DNA from: Pseudolabrys sp963742345
Lineage (GTDB): Bacteria; Pseudomonadota; Alphaproteobacteria; Rhizobiales; Xanthobacteraceae
Length of the DNA stretch: 64,000 nucleotides
Direction of reading: 5' to 3'
NCBI GenBank assembly: GCA_963742345.1
Contig: CAVULO010000010.1
Coordinates: forward strand, 248,001-312,000
Shown: piece by piece, positions 34,412 to 43,380 of the stretch
Position numbering within the stretch: the first letter of the stretch is position 1
Layout of the letters: each line of letters opens with the position of its first letter
Notes under the pieces: model-generated
Seen by the model: only the letters and a program-made list of their open reading frames with translations
Database searches by the model: none
What the model was told of the DNA's origin: nothing
Made by a program: the position numbers and the translations under genes

Positions 34412-35204
34412 CTATTCGTTTTCGGAAACTGCGCGCGGCTCTTGTGGCCGCAGCAGCGTGACGTAACGCACGCGATTGACTGCGACGAAACGATCCATGC
34501 GTTCGTCAAGCACGCGATGCCGGCTTTGCGACGCATGCCGCAGCAGCAGATCGCCGCCGCTATCGAAGGCGACAAAGCCGACGTGGAAATAGTCGAGATT
34601 TGGCCGCTGCGTGATAAAGCCGACGATATCACCATTGGCGAGTTGCCGCTTGTTCGCCAGAAAAACCGCGATCGCGGACTACGTCGATTGAAAAACCGAC
34701 GTCTGCCGAGCTCTTTGTGCCAATAGACGGTCTTTTCGATCTTGACCGATCCGTCCAGTGTGACCGAATCGGCAAATATTATTTTCGATATTGTGCTGGC
34801 CCCATTCGAAAAAGTAATGGTTGCGTTCACGCCAGCTCACGACGCCGTTGTGATAACGGATGCTGCGCAAGGCGGCATCGAACTCTCCAGCGTTACCCGC
34901 GATCGCGGCAGCCAGTACGGTCTCGCAGAACGTCACGCAGTCGAACGCGTCGTCGCGCACCACAAACTTTTCCGGCCGTCTTGGTCCCCCGATCAGCGTA
35001 TAGCCCTGATAGCGCGTGCCGCGCAGTGCGCCGGAAATGAAATCAATCCTTTGCGAAATCGGGCCTTTGCGACGGGCTTCATCGATCAGGCGATCGATCC
35101 GCGCTTCGTTAGCCGAGCCGGCACGTCATCCCCGCAGCCAAAGCCGCACCGCCACCGAGCAAGTGCAGGATGTCGCGGCGGCTGACGGTCAAATGGAACG
35201 GCAT
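34412..35204 (-). CDS. DUF1460 protein with Tat-type signal, multiply frameshifted
   Basis: The start at 35204 encodes SRRDILHLLGGGAALAAG, a twin-arginine signal. Dropping a base at 35123 continues ANEARIDRLIDEARRKGPIS, then FVVRDDAFDCVTFCETVLAA, with the conserved D-C-V-T-F of DUF1460, and ERNHYFFEWGQHNIEN. Further slips near 34776, 34705 and 34680 are needed to reach VKIEKTVYWHKELG, LANGDIVGFITQRPNLDYFH and the stop at 34412. The corrected length is about 262 residues. DUF1460 proteins are NlpC/P60-like and linked to cell-wall amidase activity. Each slip is a single extra base. Confidence 0.78.
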
Positions 35205-35222
35205 TGGGGCATCCTGCCGTCG

Positions 35223-36177
35223 TCAATCTTTCACGACCACCAGCCGGTCGACACCGGATTCTCCGCCCCATACTTCACCCGGCCGGCCAAGCAATTGGCG
35301 AACTGAGGCACCACGCCTGTCGCTTGGAAAACTCTCGAAGGTCTCGGTCCCCGGATCGAAGCGCAGGATGGCGTTGGCAAGGAAATCGGTCACCCAGACT
35401 TTGTCTTTGCTGTCGACATAGACCGCGTAGCACCCGCCCTTGCTCTTGGGCAGACTCCAGACTTTCCAAGCTTTACTCATCGGATCGTAGCGGGCGAGCT
35501 CGCCGCTGTTCCAGAAACTCACCCACAAGAGGCCCTTGGAATCGGACCAAATGCGCCGTGGACCGACCCCGGGCTTGGGCGGCGGCACCATCAGCGCGTC
35601 ACCGCTAACAGTGTCGATCTTGGTGATGTGATCGCCCGCAAGCGAAGCGTACCAGACATCACCATTGGGCGTTGTCGTAATGCCGTAAGGTCCGGCGCCT
35701 TTTGGCGCTTTCCAGGCTTCGACCTTTCCGCTCGCCGGATCGACACGACCGTAGACGCCACTCTGACCGGTGAACCAAAGAATGCCTTTGCGGTCGAAGG
35801 TCGCGGTATTGAGATTGGCGTCGGGGAATTCTTTCGGAAGCGGAAAAACTTTTACGATCTTGGTCGCAGGATCGAAGCGCACAATCGCGTTTTGTCCTCC
35901 TTCGGTGATCCAGGCAGCACGGTCAGGCCCAACGATCACGCCGTGTGGCGCGGAACCCTTACCGAGCGAAATTTGAATTGTGCGTCCGGTTCTTCGGATT
36001 GAGAATGCCAATCGCACCTTGCGATTGCGCCGTATACCAGACACTGCCATCAGGCGCGGGCGCTACATCGTGCGGATGCGCGCCACGCGGCACTTCAAAG
36101 TAAGACACATCGGCTGAAGATGCCGGCCGGACGGCGAGCGCAATGAGCGCGATTGTCGCGACCACGATCGGAACCAT
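35223..36177 (-). CDS. Virginiamycin B lyase-like beta-propeller (streptogramin lyase fold), frameshifted
   Basis: The protein starts at 36177 with a signal peptide (MVPIVVATIALIALAVRPAS). Propeller blades repeat the pattern G-x-V-W-Y/F-T-x: PDGSVWYTAQSQGAIGILNP, RKGILWFTGQSG, PNGDVWYASLAGDHITKID, SKGLLWVSFWNSGEL and SKDKVWVTDFLANAILRFDP. One extra base near 35998 splits it in two frames; the corrected length is 317 residues. The signal peptide suggests a periplasmic protein, so antibiotic inactivation is less likely than an uncharacterised role. The DUF1460 gene follows 18 bases downstream. Confidence 0.82.
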
Positions 36178-36207
36178 TTAGCCCTCCAGCAGACGCCTAG
36201 CGTACGC

Positions 36208-36693
36208 TCATTCCGCCGTTTCACGTCCGCGGCGCGGGACTGACCAGCGCTCAACCGCCGTGTCATCGATCGCCTTAGCGTCAATCCAAGATTTTGCACC
36301 AGCCCTTTCGACCTGCTTCCAGAACGGCGCGCGCGTCTTTAGATAATCCATCAGGAATTCGGCGGCCTCAAATGCTGCCTCGCGATGGGACGACGCCGTC
36401 ACCACCAGCACAATATTTTCGCCGGGCACGATGCGGCCATATCGATGAATAACCGTAACGCCCAACAGTGGCCATCTTTCGATGGCTTCCGCGACGTGCC
36501 GCTCGATTTCGGATTCGGCCATGCCCGGATAGTGTTCAAGCGTAAGCGCTGCAATCGGCTCGCCGTTCTCGGTGCCGCGGCAAACCCCGGTAAACGTGAC
36601 CAGCGCGCCGACATCGCTACGGCCACGCGCAAGCTTCGCCGCCTCCACGGCGGCGTCAAACGGCTCGCGCTGCAAGCGTACAGTCGATGTCAT
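36208..36693 (-). CDS. moaE: Molybdopterin synthase catalytic subunit
   Basis: MoaE inserts sulfur into cyclic pyranopterin monophosphate using MoaD thiocarboxylate. The 161-residue product has VGALVTFTGVCRGTENG, LEHYPGMAESEI, VIHRYGRIVPGENIVLVV, SSHREAAFEAAEFLMDYLK and RAPFWKQ, so both active-site lysine regions are kept. Intact. It lies 32 bases after moaD in the pgsA-moaD-moaE order usual in Rhizobiales. Confidence 0.95.
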   Translation of the reverse strand: MTSTVRLQREPFDAAVEAAKLARGRSDVGALVTFTGVCRGTENGEPIAALTLEHYPGMAESEIERHVAEAIERWPLLGVTVIHRYGRIVPGENIVLVVTASSHREAAFEAAEFLMDYLKTRAPFWKQVERAGAKSWIDAKAIDDTAVERWSVPRRGRETAE

Positions 36694-36725
36694 GCTCTCA
36701 ATGTAACCCGTCGCCGGTGGCGAGG

Positions 36726-36983
36726 CTATCCACCTGTCATGGGCGGGAAAAACGCGATTTCACCGGCATCTTTGATCGCTGCGTCGGCCCTTACGTGTCT
36801 TCGGTCAATGGCGGCACGGATGACATTCACGTTTTTGAAAGCGTACGCATACTCTTCGCCACGCGAAGCAAGCCATGTCATTAGTTCGCCGACAGTGGCG
36901 ACACCCGACGGCACCTCGACAGTTTCCTCAGGCTTGCCGACACGTTCGCGCACCCAGGCAAAATAACGCAATGTCACACTCAT
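36726..36983 (-). CDS. moaD: Molybdopterin synthase sulfur-carrier subunit
   Basis: This 85-residue beta-grasp protein opens MSVTLRYFAWVRERVGKPEE and ends FFPPMTGG, with the double glycine that is adenylated and then thiocarboxylated. Its ATG overlaps the restored pgsA stop (ATGA), so the genes are coupled. Intact. Confidence 0.94.
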   Translation of the reverse strand: MSVTLRYFAWVRERVGKPEETVEVPSGVATVGELMTWLASRGEEYAYAFKNVNVIRAAIDRRHVRADAAIKDAGEIAFFPPMTGG

Positions 36984-37614
36984 TCGTCAACCATGTAGCG
37001 CAGGCCCGCGCGCATATAGTCCCACCCGGTATAGAGCGTGAGGATTGCCGAGAGCCATAGCAGCAAAATGCCGATCTCGGTTACCACCGGCATGTTGCGA
37101 TCTTGGTAACCGCCGACACTACCCCATCACCGGCCTCACCTGCGATCAAAAAACCGACAGCAACCAGTCTGCCCGGTGGTCTTCCACTTGGCGAGCCGCG
37201 TCACCGGTACGCTGACCCGCAGCTCGGCGAGATATTCGCGCAGGCCTGAAACCAGAATTTCACGGCAAAGAATGACTACGGCGGCCAGCAAGCTCCAACC
37301 GCGAATGGTCTCCTCCGCCGCCAACATCAGCAGGCAGGATGCTACCAGCAATTTGTCCGCGATCGGGTCGAGCATGCGGCCGAGCGAGGACTGCTGGCCC
37401 CAGCTACGCGCGAAGTAGCCGTCGAGAATGTCGGTGACACCGGCCGAAATAAAGACGCCAGCGCCACCCAGCGCAGCCACAATGGTCCGTCGAAAATGCT
37501 CTGCCAAAACATCAACGCCACCACCACCGGCACGGCGGCGATTCGCGCATAGGTCAGCAGGTTCGGCAGGGCGAGCGGGCGCGCCGGCAGCGGCCGGGAA
37601 GTCATGGCATTCAT
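36980..37614 (-). CDS. pgsA: CDP-diacylglycerol-glycerol-3-phosphate 3-phosphatidyltransferase, frameshifted
   Basis: PgsA makes phosphatidylglycerophosphate in the inner membrane. The start at 37614 gives MNAMTSRPLPARPLALPNLL then TYARIAAVPVVVALMF. After a slip near 37460 comes FISAGVTDILDGYFARSWG, then GRMLDPIADKLL, together the CDP-alcohol phosphatidyltransferase signature. Slips near 37158 (one extra base) and 37098 bring in LVAVGFLIAG, then ILLLWLSAILTLYTGWDYMR and the stop at 36980. The corrected length is about 210 residues. The product supplies the lipid that Lgt uses. Essential in most bacteria, so sequencing error is likely. Confidence 0.88.
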
Positions 37615-37689
37615 GCCCGAAAAGAACACCCGCGCCGCTGTCAGGTCAACCGGTCGCTCCGAGTCGAATCCCCACCCACCATGCAATCT

Positions 37690-38580
37690 TTACTGAATTG
37701 GCGGCTTGGGCAGGCGGCTTTTGCCCGGCTCCATCACGAAAGTCTGATCGAGGGAGTACCATTCGCCCTTTACGTCACTCGCTGGGGCCGGCCCGCTGTG
37801 CCGCACATAGTCGCCGACCAGTGCGCGAGTGACTCCGAACTGCACGTCGGTTTCAAGTTTTTCGTCGTCATTGACATAGACTTGTGAGATCAAGGTCTTG
37901 AAGCCTTCCTTGAAGATCAGGAAGTGCAAATGAGCGGGCCGGTAATGGTGCCGTCCGGTGGCGCGCACGAGATCGCCAACCGGTCCATCAATTGGAATTG
38001 GGTAACCGGCCGGCTTCACACTACGGAACCCGAAATGGCCCTGCGCGTCGGTCATAAACTTTCCGCGCAGGTTCATCGGCGCCTGCTTGGGATCCTGCTG
38101 CTCGTAGAATCCTTCCGGGGAGGAGTGCCAGATATCGACCTCGGCGCCGGCGATCGGTTTGCCCTTCTGATCTTTGACCCAGCAATTGACGAAAAGCACC
38201 GGCCCGGGCGTAGGCGAGCGAACGATCGAAGCCCCGCTTTCGGTGCGCGGCGAATTCATACGCCAGAATGGGCCGAGCAAATTGGCAGTGGTCTCGGTCT
38301 GCCCATTGTTGCCGTTGTTGAGCAGACAGATCAGCGTAGAAAAGCCGAGCGAGCCCGACATCAACACCACTTCGTTGTGCTTGTCGTCGGTCTTTTGTCC
38401 GAGCCTGGCGATATATTGCACCGCCTTCTCGAACTCCTCCTCGGTGAGGTGCACATCGCGCGCAAACGCGTGCAGGTGCGTCACAAGTGACATGAGAATT
38501 TCCCGCAAACGCGGAGGTTGCGTGTTTTTGAAAGCTTCCGTCACCGCTTTGGTGACGTCTTCCTGCCGCTGGATGATCAT
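37690..38580 (-). CDS. Intradiol ring-cleavage dioxygenase (catechol / hydroxyquinol 1,2-type)
   Basis: The 296-residue product starts at ATG 38580, 14 bases after the uvrC stop. The N-terminal helical dimerisation domain covers about residues 20-95 (HLTEEEFEKAVQYIARLGQK). The catalytic beta-sandwich has NLLGPFWR, AEVDIWHSSPEGFYEQQ and GRHHYRPAHLHFLIF, so the Tyr, Tyr, His, His iron ligands are in place. It cleaves an ortho-diphenol between the hydroxyls using Fe(III). No other aromatic-degradation genes are nearby, and its position between uvrC and pgsA is unusual. Substrate not determined. Confidence 0.88.
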   Translation of the reverse strand: MIIQRQEDVTKAVTEAFKNTQPPRLREILMSLVTHLHAFARDVHLTEEEFEKAVQYIARLGQKTDDKHNEVVLMSGSLGFSTLICLLNNGNNGQTETTANLLGPFWRMNSPRTESGASIVRSPTPGPVLFVNCWVKDQKGKPIAGAEVDIWHSSPEGFYEQQDPKQAPMNLRGKFMTDAQGHFGFRSVKPAGYPIPIDGPVGDLVRATGRHHYRPAHLHFLIFKEGFKTLISQVYVNDDEKLETDVQFGVTRALVGDYVRHSGPAPASDVKGEWYSLDQTFVMEPGKSRLPKPPIQ

Positions 38581-38593
38581 TAGCGCTTCCCGT

Positions 38594-40591
38594 CTAGTGA
38601 GCCGCTGACTCGTGGAAGAACTCATATATCTTTCGCGCGGTCTCCGCATTAATTCCAGGGACCTGGGCAAGATCGGGCAGACTCGCCCGCTCTATAGCTT
38701 TCACAGTGCCAAAATGGCGCAGCAAGGCCCGCTTGCGCGTCGGGCCAATTCCCGGGATTTCCTGCAATCCAGCCTCGCGGATGTTCTTCTTGCGGCGTAC
38801 CCGATGCGAGCCGATGGCGAAGCGGTGTGCTTCATCGCGCAGCCGCTCGATGAAATAGAGCAAGGGATCGCGCGGAGGCAGCTTGAACGGGTCTCGGCTC
38901 GCCATGAAGAAGGTCTCTCGGCCAGCATCGCGGTCGGGCCCTTTTGCGATAGCAACGAGCGGCACGTCGGTGATCCCGAGCGAGCTCAGCGTCTCTTGCG
39001 CGGCCTTAAGTTGGCCTTGCCCACCGTCAATCAGCAGCAGGTCCGGCCAGGGCTGATCCTCATCGTCGCCCTTGAAGACGGCTTCGAGGACACGGCCTAC
39101 CGTACTGCGCGGGTTTTCCTCCAGCAGCCGTTTGAACCGGCGCTCCAGTACTTCGCGCATCATTCCGTAATCATCGCCGGGGGTGAGGTCGGCCGAACGG
39201 ATATTGAACTTGCGGTATTGGTTTTTGCGAAAGCCGTCCGGACCGGCGACGATCATGGCGCCGACGGCGTTGCTGCCCCCGATATGGCTGTTGTCATACA
39301 CTTCGATGCGGCGCGGAATGCGCGGCAACGAGAAGGTTTCAGTCAGGGCGGCAAGTAGTTTCTGCTGCGAGGACGTATCGGCGAGTTTACGCGCCAGCGC
39401 CTCGCGCGCGTTGGCCAACGCGTGCTGCACCAGTTCCTTGCGCTCGCCGCGCTGAGGCACCGAAACTTCTACCTTGCGCTCGCTTTTTGTCGTTAGCGCC
39501 TTCGTCAAAAGTTCGCGCTCGTCGAAATCATGCGACACCAGGATGCAGCGCGGCGGCGGCTTGTCGTCGTAGAATTGCGCGAGGAATGCGCCAAGCACTT
39601 CGCCCGGACCAAAGGCGCGGTCGGCTTTTGGGAAATACGCACGATTGCCCCAGTTTTGTCCGGTGCGGAAAAAAAAGACTTCCACGCAGGAATAGCCGCC
39701 GGCCTGATGCACGGCAAAAACGTCTGCCTCTTCGAGCGTGCGCGGATTGATCCCTTGGTGCGACTGGATTGCCGAGAGTGCCGACAGGCGATCGCGATAA
39801 ATCGCGGCACGTTCAAAGTCGAGCGCGGCCGACGCCTTGTCCATTTCGCTTGCCAACTGCCTCTGCACCGACTGGCTCCGCCCGGAAAGAAATCCATTGG
39901 CTTCGCGCACAAGTTCGGTGTAGCCGGCAAAATCGATTTCGCGTGTGCACGGCGCCGAACAGCGCTTGATCTGATAGAGCAGGCACGGCCGCGTCCGCGC
40001 CTCAAAATATGAATCCGAGCACGAACGCAACAGGAAGGCGCGTTCCAGCGCGTTGATCGTCCGATTGACCGCACCGGCCGAGGCGAACGGCCCGTAATAT
40101 TGCCCTGACCGCGAACGAGCCCCACGGTGCTTCAGGATTTGCGGCGCCCAATGGTCGGATGTGATCAAAATATAGGGGAATGACTTGTCATCGCGTAAAA
40201 GGACATTGAACCGGGGCCGCAAGCGCTTGATCAGATTCGCTTCGAGCAGGAGCGCTTCGGTCTCTGTCTTGGTGGTGACGAATTCCAGTGTCACCGTCGC
40301 TGCAATCATGCGCGCAATTCGGCTGTCGTGGCCGGTTGGCCGCGCATAAGCCGTCACCCGCTTCTTGATGTTCTTGGCCTTGCCGACATAGAGCACGTCG
40401 CCTTGCGCGTCGATCATCCGGTATACGCCGGCGGCAGACGGCGCCAACTTGGCGAAGTGCATGATAGTGGCACGGCCCGCTGCAAGCGTGCCCGCCGCAG
40501 CGTCATCAAGCTCCATTTCCGGCAGCGAGGATTCTTCGTCCTCCTCGCGTAATTCACTTGCCGGATCGATGTCTTTATTGAGGCCGTTCAT
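38594..40591 (-). CDS. uvrC: Excinuclease ABC subunit C
   Basis: UvrC makes both incisions in nucleotide excision repair. The 665-residue product has an acidic N-terminal extension, a GIY-YIG domain (AGVYRMIDAQGDVLYVGKA), RPCLLYQIKRCSAPC with conserved cysteines, a UVR motif (MDKASAALDFERAAIYRDRL), the RNase H-like 5-prime nuclease domain (EVYDNSHIGGSNAVGAMIVA, LLIDGGQGQL) and a C-terminal helix-hairpin-helix pair (LQEIPGIGPTRKRALL, LAQVPGINAETARKI). Intact, which marks the right edge of the frameshift-rich stretch. Confidence 0.97.
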   Translation of the reverse strand: MNGLNKDIDPASELREEDEESSLPEMELDDAAAGTLAAGRATIMHFAKLAPSAAGVYRMIDAQGDVLYVGKAKNIKKRVTAYARPTGHDSRIARMIAATVTLEFVTTKTETEALLLEANLIKRLRPRFNVLLRDDKSFPYILITSDHWAPQILKHRGARSRSGQYYGPFASAGAVNRTINALERAFLLRSCSDSYFEARTRPCLLYQIKRCSAPCTREIDFAGYTELVREANGFLSGRSQSVQRQLASEMDKASAALDFERAAIYRDRLSALSAIQSHQGINPRTLEEADVFAVHQAGGYSCVEVFFFRTGQNWGNRAYFPKADRAFGPGEVLGAFLAQFYDDKPPPRCILVSHDFDERELLTKALTTKSERKVEVSVPQRGERKELVQHALANAREALARKLADTSSQQKLLAALTETFSLPRIPRRIEVYDNSHIGGSNAVGAMIVAGPDGFRKNQYRKFNIRSADLTPGDDYGMMREVLERRFKRLLEENPRSTVGRVLEAVFKGDDEDQPWPDLLLIDGGQGQLKAAQETLSSLGITDVPLVAIAKGPDRDAGRETFFMASRDPFKLPPRDPLLYFIERLRDEAHRFAIGSHRVRRKKNIREAGLQEIPGIGPTRKRALLRHFGTVKAIERASLPDLAQVPGINAETARKIYEFFHESAAH

Positions 40592-40616
40592 GGAACGAAG
40601 ATAGGGTGCGAATTAC

Positions 40617-40670
40617 ATTTGCGCATGGTCTTATGCAAAAGTCGGTTTCCACTGTTCGGACCATACGCTG
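40617..40670. repeat. Interspersed palindromic element, copy C
   Basis: Outer arms GCGcATGGT (40621-40629) and ACCATaCGC (40660-40668) surround a CGGTTTCCACT-type centre, between the SDR stop and the uvrC start. It is related in core sequence to the copies near 21970 and 28065. Confidence 0.5.
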
Positions 40671-40676
40671 GGCACG

Positions 40677-41450
40677 CTATTCCACAATCTCGCTGTCGGC
40701 AGTACGCCATGATAAATGCTGCCCGCCGTCGACGGGAATCGTAACGCCGGTGACACTCTTTGCCTGCGCAAGATACAGCACGGCGCCCGCGATATCGTCC
40801 GGCCGCGGGCCACGCTGAAGCGGCAAGCTCTCTGCTTGCGCGGCGAATTGTACATCGGTCTGACGCGGGCTTGGCAGGGTCGGCCCTGGCGCGACCGCGT
40901 TGACCCGGAGCTTGGGTGCCAATGCCTGCGCCAGCGTGGTGGTGGCGGTATATAGGGCGCTCTTGCTCAAAGTGTAGGAGACGAAGCGTGGGTTTGGCTT
41001 AAGCACGCGCTGGTCGAGAATATTGACGATCGAGGCATCGACACCAGCCGGAGCCTGTGATGCGAAAGCCTGTGAAATAAACAGCGGCGCCGCCAGGTTG
41101 ACGGCGATAGCGCGCTGGAAGCGCGCGTGCGACAGAGTTTCGATGTCATCTGGTTCAAACTCGCCGGCATTGTTGACCAGAAGCGTAAGTTGGCCGAATG
41201 CCGTCGCTGCGGGAACAAGCCCACGCACCGCCTCATGGTCGGCGAGATCGGCGAGTGCAACGCTGGCGCGTCCACCTGCCCCGGTAATCGCGGCCGCAAG
41301 CCTCTCGGCATCGTCGCGCGAATTATTTGCATGCAGTACGACCGCATAGCCTGCGCGCGCCAGCGTAAGCGCGATGGCCGCGCCAATGCGGCGGCCAGCG
41401 CCAGTGATGAGCGCAGCGCGCGGTGCGTTCTTTGTGATGTCGTCTGCCAT
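40677..41450 (-). CDS. Short-chain dehydrogenase/reductase
   Basis: The product is 257 residues from ATG 41450. The Rossmann start AALITGAGRRIGAAIALTLA carries an R-R pair that favours NADPH. Next come LLVNNAGEFEPDD and N-I-L-D-Q-R with the catalytic region SYTLSKSALYTATT (Tyr-x3-Lys). The end is GAVLYLAQAKSVTGVTIPVD and G-G-Q. The double-Arg motif and overall look resemble pteridine reductase / FolM-type SDRs, but this is not certain. It lies upstream of uvrC on the same strand, a known Rhizobiales neighbourhood. Confidence 0.88.
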   Translation of the reverse strand: MADDITKNAPRAALITGAGRRIGAAIALTLARAGYAVVLHANNSRDDAERLAAAITGAGGRASVALADLADHEAVRGLVPAATAFGQLTLLVNNAGEFEPDDIETLSHARFQRAIAVNLAAPLFISQAFASQAPAGVDASIVNILDQRVLKPNPRFVSYTLSKSALYTATTTLAQALAPKLRVNAVAPGPTLPSPRQTDVQFAAQAESLPLQRGPRPDDIAGAVLYLAQAKSVTGVTIPVDGGQHLSWRTADSEIVE

Positions 41451-41762
41451 TCCGAAAACCCGTGCGGCTTGCCTTACTTGCCGGCGTTTCGTGCAACTAC
41501 TGCGCCGATCGCAAGTGGGCTTGCCGTTATAGTAAATACGGCCTGAGCACACATGGTAAATGAAGGCGAAGCAAAATGCCTAAAAATAAGAATTCCTTAG
41601 GGATATCGGCCGGGGATCCTTAGCGATTCATGACCGTTTAACCTAAAAGGCTCGATAAATCTTCCACGAAAATATCGAACTATCGCCGATGCGTCGGTGC
41701 ATCCGCTTCATGTCTTGCGCATCCGTGTCGCGCAAGAGGGGCGGAGTTGAGTGGAGGATAAG
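41451..41762. other. Divergent intergenic region, SDR / outer-membrane protein
   Basis: This 312-base stretch is more AT-rich than its flanks and holds the promoters of both divergent genes. I see no complete small gene and cannot place a convincing -35/-10 pair. A strong GGAGG lies just before the beta-barrel start at 41763. Confidence 0.4.
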
Positions 41763-42380
41763 ATGAACAAGAAAATCCTGGCAACCTCACTGGCGATTGT
41801 AATGGCTGCAGCAGGCGCCGCCGCCGCCGCCGATCTCCCGCGTGGCCCGGCGCCTTATTATCCGCCGCCTGCCAGCGTCTATAACTGGACCGGCTTCTAT
41901 GCAGGTCTCAACCTCGGTTACGAGTGGGGTACGGTCACAAACAGCGGCATCGATCCAAGCGGCGTCGCCGGCGGCGGCCAAGTCGGTTACAATTGGCAAA
42001 TTGGCCAATTCGTGTTCGGTGCCGAAACCGATATCCAGGCCAGCAACGCCGACGATACTTTCGCGCCGTATAAATTTTCCAATCCGTGGTTTGGCACGCT
42101 GCGCGGCCGGGCAGGCTTCGCCATAAACAATGTCTTGTTGTATGGCACGTTGGGTCTCGCTTATGGCGATCTCAAAGGTCAATTCAACGGCCTCGACGAA
42201 AGCAAGACTCTGGTTGGTTGGGCCGGCGGCCTCGGTATGGAAGTGGGCTTTACGCCGAATTGGTCGGCAAAGGTCGAGTACCTCTATATGGATCTCGGCA
42301 GCCGCTCCTACACGATCACCGGCGCCGACAATGGGCTTCAGGCAAGCTATCTGCGCTTTGGTGTGAACTATCACTTCTGA
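41763..42380 (+). CDS. Outer-membrane beta-barrel protein (Omp25/31-like)
   Basis: The product is 205 residues from ATG 41763 with GGAGG upstream. A signal peptide ends at A-A-A-A. A short Pro/Tyr-rich stretch (RGPAPYYPPPASVYNWTGFY) precedes an eight-strand barrel with repeated Y-N-W, FGAETDIQAS, GTLRGRAGFAINNVLLYGTL and KVEYLYMDLG, closing on LRFGVNYHF with a terminal aromatic residue. This is the abundant small porin family of Rhizobiales. A perfect-stem terminator follows. Confidence 0.92.
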   Translation: MNKKILATSLAIVMAAAGAAAAADLPRGPAPYYPPPASVYNWTGFYAGLNLGYEWGTVTNSGIDPSGVAGGGQVGYNWQIGQFVFGAETDIQASNADDTFAPYKFSNPWFGTLRGRAGFAINNVLLYGTLGLAYGDLKGQFNGLDESKTLVGWAGGLGMEVGFTPNWSAKVEYLYMDLGSRSYTITGADNGLQASYLRFGVNYHF

Positions 42381-42400
42381 CACTCACGCGCGCGCGCATG

Positions 42401-42433
42401 AAAAACTCCGGACCTCGTCGTCCGGAGTTTTTA
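42401..42433 (+). terminator. Rho-independent terminator of the first beta-barrel gene
   Basis: An 11-base perfect stem (AAACTCCGGAC at 42403-42413 pairing with 42420-42430), a 6-base loop and a TTTTTA tail lie 20 bases after the stop. Confidence 0.92.
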
Positions 42434-42679
42434 TTTGAGAGTTCCGTGCATCATAAGAGTTCCACGCAAATTTTATTTTTAAGTGTTCATTCACCGTAAA
42501 TGGAGATCGGCCCGATGAAATCGCGGCAACACCGTGTCGTTTCGTCGTTTAATTTTCGGCAATGTGATTCAGAATTTTGCCTTCGCGTGTGACTTTTGCG
42601 CACTAGACGTGAAAGCAATTCTGAATAGTTTTCCGGCATCGTTGATCGGGTGGGTGGGTACCGTGACGGAGGTTTTAAA

Positions 42680-43357
42680 ATGAAGCGTTTGATTTTGGCG
42701 AGCGTCGCTGCGCTCGCCAGTGTGACGATGATGGGATCGGCGAACGCGGCTGACATCGCGCGGCGTCAAGAGATGCCGATGAAAGCGCCGGCCTACTACG
42801 CTCCTTATAACTGGACTGGCTTCTACGTCGGTATAAACGGCGGCGGCGGCTGGGGCAGTTCGGAATGGAGCAGTTCATCCGGCTCGTCGGGCTCATTCGA
42901 TGTTTCTGGCGGATTGGTCGGCGGCACGATCGGCTACAACTGGCAAATGGGCCAGTGGGTCTTCGGGCTCGAGGGCGACATCGATTGGAGTGACATCCGT
43001 GGGAGCACCTCGTCCGGCATCTGCGTTGGCGTGTCCTGCGAAACCCGGAACAACTGGCTCGGCACTGGACGTATTCGTATCGGCTATGCGTTTGATCGGT
43101 TCTTGCCCTACGTGACCGGCGGCGTTGCCTTTGGCGACATCAAAACATCGGTAGCAGGCTTCGGCAGCTCGAACGATACCAACGCTGGCTGGACGATCGG
43201 CGGAGGCGTGGAATTCGCCATCGCCGGTCCCTGGACCGCGAAGGTCGAATATCTCTACGTCGACCTTGGCAATACGAACTGTTCGGGTTGCGGATTGTCG
43301 ACCAACGCGGACTTCACCACAAATATCGTGCGTGGCGGTATCAACTATCGCTTCTAA
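42680..43357 (+). CDS. Outer-membrane beta-barrel protein, second copy
   Basis: The product is 225 residues from ATG 42680, with GGAGG eight bases upstream. The signal peptide ends at A-N-A-A. Strands have the same pattern as the gene before it: APYNWTGFYVGINGGGGWGS, GYNWQMGQWVFGLEGDIDWS, GRIRIGYAFDRFLPYVTGGV, KVEYLYVDLG and a terminal RGGINYRF. A Ser/Gly loop and four cysteines (GICVGVSCE, NCSGCG) may form disulfides in surface loops. The pair probably arose by duplication and has since diverged. Confidence 0.92.
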   Translation: MKRLILASVAALASVTMMGSANAADIARRQEMPMKAPAYYAPYNWTGFYVGINGGGGWGSSEWSSSSGSSGSFDVSGGLVGGTIGYNWQMGQWVFGLEGDIDWSDIRGSTSSGICVGVSCETRNNWLGTGRIRIGYAFDRFLPYVTGGVAFGDIKTSVAGFGSSNDTNAGWTIGGGVEFAIAGPWTAKVEYLYVDLGNTNCSGCGLSTNADFTTNIVRGGINYRF

Positions 43358-43380
43358 TCCGTCGCAAAAGAAACATAACC

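Noticed and set aside
35223..36177. Antibiotic (streptogramin) resistance gene
   Set aside because: The fold matches Vgb, but a signal peptide and the many non-resistance members of this propeller family make the label unsafe.
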